Source of the DNA: Seohaeicola saemankumensis
GTDB taxonomy: Bacteria > Pseudomonadota > Alphaproteobacteria > Rhodobacterales > Rhodobacteraceae
Length of the DNA: 64,000 bases
Assembly (NCBI RefSeq): GCF_020171285.1
Contig: NZ_JAIUZI010000006.1
Location: 123,933-187,932 of the forward strand
Direction: 5' to 3'
The position numbers and the translations under genes are program-made. The notes under the pieces were generated by a model. That model saw nothing but the letters and a program-made list of their open reading frames with translations, did not search any database and was not told the DNA's origin. Below, one piece after another: positions 62,530 through 64,000 of this stretch. How positions within the stretch are numbered: position 1 is the stretch's first letter; each line of letters begins with the position of its first letter.

Positions 62530-63585
62530 ATGCCGTCACGACGGGGATTTCTGGCGGGGTTGCTGGCCAGCGGGCTGGCGCCGGCGGGTTGGGCCAGCGT
62601 GGGCGGGCCACGGTTTCTGAGCGCGGGTCAGGATCCTGAAGGGCGGAATTATCTTTTTGGTCTCAGTGCTTTGGGGGATGAAGTGTTTCGTCTGGCTCTG
62701 CCCGGACGGGGCCATGCGGCGGCGGCGCATCCGGTGTTGCCGCTGGCGGTGGGTTTTGCCCGGCGGCCCGGGAAATTTGCCTTTGTGCTGGACTGCGCGA
62801 CGGGGCGCGTGGTGGCGGAATTGCAGGCGCCGGAGGGGCGGCATTTCTATGGTCACGGGGTGTTCAGCGCGGATGGAGAACGGCTGCTAACTGTTGAGAA
62901 TGATTATGAAAACGCACAGGGAGTGATCGGGATCTGGGACGTCGCGGCAGGCTATCGGCGGGTTGGGGAGTTTGCTTCGGGCGGGGTCGGGCCGCATGAC
63001 ATTCGGCTGATGCCGGACGGGGAAACGCTGGTGGTGGCAAATGGCGGGATCGAGACCCATCCGGAGAGCGGACGGGCCAAGCTAAACCTGCCGGTGATGC
63101 GTCCAAACCTTTGTTATCTATCGGAAAACGGGGACGTGCGGGAAGTGGTGGAGCTGCCACGGGCGCTGCACATGAACTCGATCCGGCACCTGGACGTGCG
63201 GGGTGACGGATTGGTGGCGGTGGCGATGCAGTGGCAGGGGCAAGCTGTTGATTTTCCTTCGGTTCTGGCGTTGCACCGGCAGGGCGAGGGGCTGCGGATG
63301 CTGGAAACGGAGGGCTTGCAGGGCTATGGCGGCAGCGTGGCGTTTTCCGGGGATGGGAGCCGGGTTGCGGTGAGCTCTCCGCGCGGTGGAAAGGTGCAGG
63401 TTTTTGACGTGGAAACAGGGGATTGCACCGATAACGTGATGTTGGAAGACGTCTGCGGATTGGGCGCGGCGGGGGCGGGTTTCATCGCCTCGACCGGGTT
63501 GGGCGCGATGGTGCAGCTGGGTGGTGCGTCGCGGATCCTGTCGGATGTGCGGTGGGACAACCATCTGGTGCGGTTGCCGGGCTAA
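62530..63585 (+). CDS. Tat-exported DUF1513 protein
   Basis: 351 residues. It starts with SRRGFLAGLLASG, a twin-arginine signal, then a DUF1513 beta-propeller-like sequence (GRNYLFGLSALGDE, GHGVFSADGERLL, HLDVRGDGLVAVAM). DUF1513 genes follow DHOR and imelysin genes in iron-uptake loci, with no known activity. It overlaps the imelysin stop only if the TTG at 62524 is used. Confidence 0.88.
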   Translation: MPSRRGFLAGLLASGLAPAGWASVGGPRFLSAGQDPEGRNYLFGLSALGDEVFRLALPGRGHAAAAHPVLPLAVGFARRPGKFAFVLDCATGRVVAELQAPEGRHFYGHGVFSADGERLLTVENDYENAQGVIGIWDVAAGYRRVGEFASGGVGPHDIRLMPDGETLVVANGGIETHPESGRAKLNLPVMRPNLCYLSENGDVREVVELPRALHMNSIRHLDVRGDGLVAVAMQWQGQAVDFPSVLALHRQGEGLRMLETEGLQGYGGSVAFSGDGSRVAVSSPRGGKVQVFDVETGDCTDNVMLEDVCGLGAAGAGFIASTGLGAMVQLGGASRILSDVRWDNHLVRLPG

Positions 63586-63597
63586 CGCGCCGCGTTT

Positions 63598-63648
63598 TGA
63601 CCGTTTTGTACAGGGGTGCAGCGGGGGTTTTGCCGTTTTGTACAAAGG
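63598..63648. repeat. CCGTTTTGTAC element, copy 2
   Basis: Two CCGTTTTGTACA copies flank a GGGGTGCAGCGGGGG segment, as in the element at 28231. Both copies begin within about 15 bases of a stop codon and are in + orientation. Confidence 0.65.
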
Positions 63649-63679
63649 TTTTGGGGCGTAGACACCGGGTGAACCGGCA

Positions 63680-63810
63680 GGGCCGCGCCCGACCTCGGGC
63701 CGGAGGGCGTCTTGCAAAAGGTCCGGTGGACCTTTTGAGCCCGGAGGGGTGCGACAGCACCGAGGGGGCACGCAGTGCGCCCTCCCCGTGGGGGAGGTCG
63801 GGCGCGGCCC
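63680..63810. repeat. Cloverleaf-like intergenic repeat
   Basis: A perfect 16-bp inverted repeat (63680-63695 with 63795-63810) closes a 99-base interior that holds AAAAGGTCC/GGACCTTTT, GGTGC/GCACC and GGGCACGC/GCGCCC hairpins. No reading frame in 63586-63947 is convincing. Confidence 0.65.
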
Positions 63811-63883
63811 GGGACGGGGTCCCGGACAAATGGTGCAGGCCGACTAATGCGAGATGCTTTCATTTCGCACGCGCGCACCCCTA

Positions 63884-64000
63884 GGGTCAGGACCCATTGA
63901 TTTTCTGGTGACTGCATGATTCACCGCGCGGAAAACGAGCGGTGAACATGTCTGATCTCTTCTGGCTGACGGACGCGCAGATGGCGCGACTTGAACCCTA
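63884..64000 (+). mobile_element. IS5-family insertion sequence, left end (cut by window)
   Basis: GGGTCAGGACCCATTGA at 63884 resembles an IS5-family terminal repeat (GGGTCAGGA... type), and a transposase start follows 64 bases later. The adjacent CTAG is a likely insertion target. Confidence 0.7.
63948..64000 (+). CDS. IS5-family transposase, N-terminus only
   Basis: The first 17 residues, MSDLFWLTDAQMARLEP, match the start of IS5-group transposases of roseobacters and rhizobia. The rest lies past the window, so completeness cannot be judged. Confidence 0.75.
   Translation, partial: MSDLFWLTDAQMARLEP

Overview
The window looks like chromosomal DNA of an alphaproteobacterium of the Rhodobacteraceae (Roseobacter/Rhodobacter type). 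Support comes from high GC with strong third-position GC bias, an Hsp20 plus DUF1150 pair, a DUF1127 gene followed by a CcsR-type sRNA array, RpoH promoters of the alphaproteobacterial form, a RirA-type iron box, and the imelysin/di-haem oxidoreductase/DUF1513 iron locus. All identifications were made by eye, without database searches.

1-9.9 kb: DMT exporter, secreted lipase-like hydrolase coupled to an orphan PhnM-like amidohydrolase, purE-purK, DUF465, heat-shock hsp20-DUF1150, PhzF isomerase, a GT10-like transferase, tRNA-Tyr, rlmB, a YHS protein, a possible structured RNA, and a CoA-binding protein. 9.9-17.4 kb: thioredoxin plus CcdA-like pair, then a dispersed histidine cluster (hisB, hisH, hisA, hisF, hisE, all minus strand) interleaved with unrelated genes, a stand-alone Lrp ligand-binding domain and tRNA-Gly. 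17.4-25.7 kb: TetR/DUF2306 divergent pair with two operators, pyruvate carboxylase, an alpha-hydroxy-acid oxidase, and an HxlR regulator with a ferredoxin-SCP2 fusion protein. 25.8-30.2 kb: UvrD/PcrA helicase carrying an internal lower-GC patch, then an array of ten CCUCCUCCC-loop hairpins (five predicted sRNAs) downstream of a DUF1127 gene with an RpoH-type promoter, then about 1 kb without genes that holds several clusters of 10-bp-spaced TGGGN repeats like MraZ operators.

30.2-39.5 kb: mraZ-rsmH-ftsL-ftsI-murE-murF-mraY in tight order, with murD turned to the opposite strand and three palindromic elements at the junction. 39.5-44.6 kb: the relic of a NodU/CmcH carbamoyltransferase, then a minus-strand operon for a methyltransferase, a PaO-like Rieske oxygenase, two tandem SGNH-like proteins and a small protein. 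44.7-51.8 kb: an acyl-CoA catabolic operon (AMP ligase, SDR, 3-hydroxyacyl-CoA dehydrogenase, acyl-CoA dehydrogenase, APH-like kinase) divergent from a LysR gene.

51.8-56.2 kb: copper module of two c-type cytochromes, copZ, copA and cueR, with three CueR-type promoters. 56.2-63.6 kb: iron module of a 53-aa protein, hemP, imelysin, outer-membrane barrel, bfd, bfr, di-haem oxidoreductase, a second imelysin and DUF1513, with an IRO-type box at the front. The window ends in a cloverleaf-like repeat and the left end of an IS5-family element.
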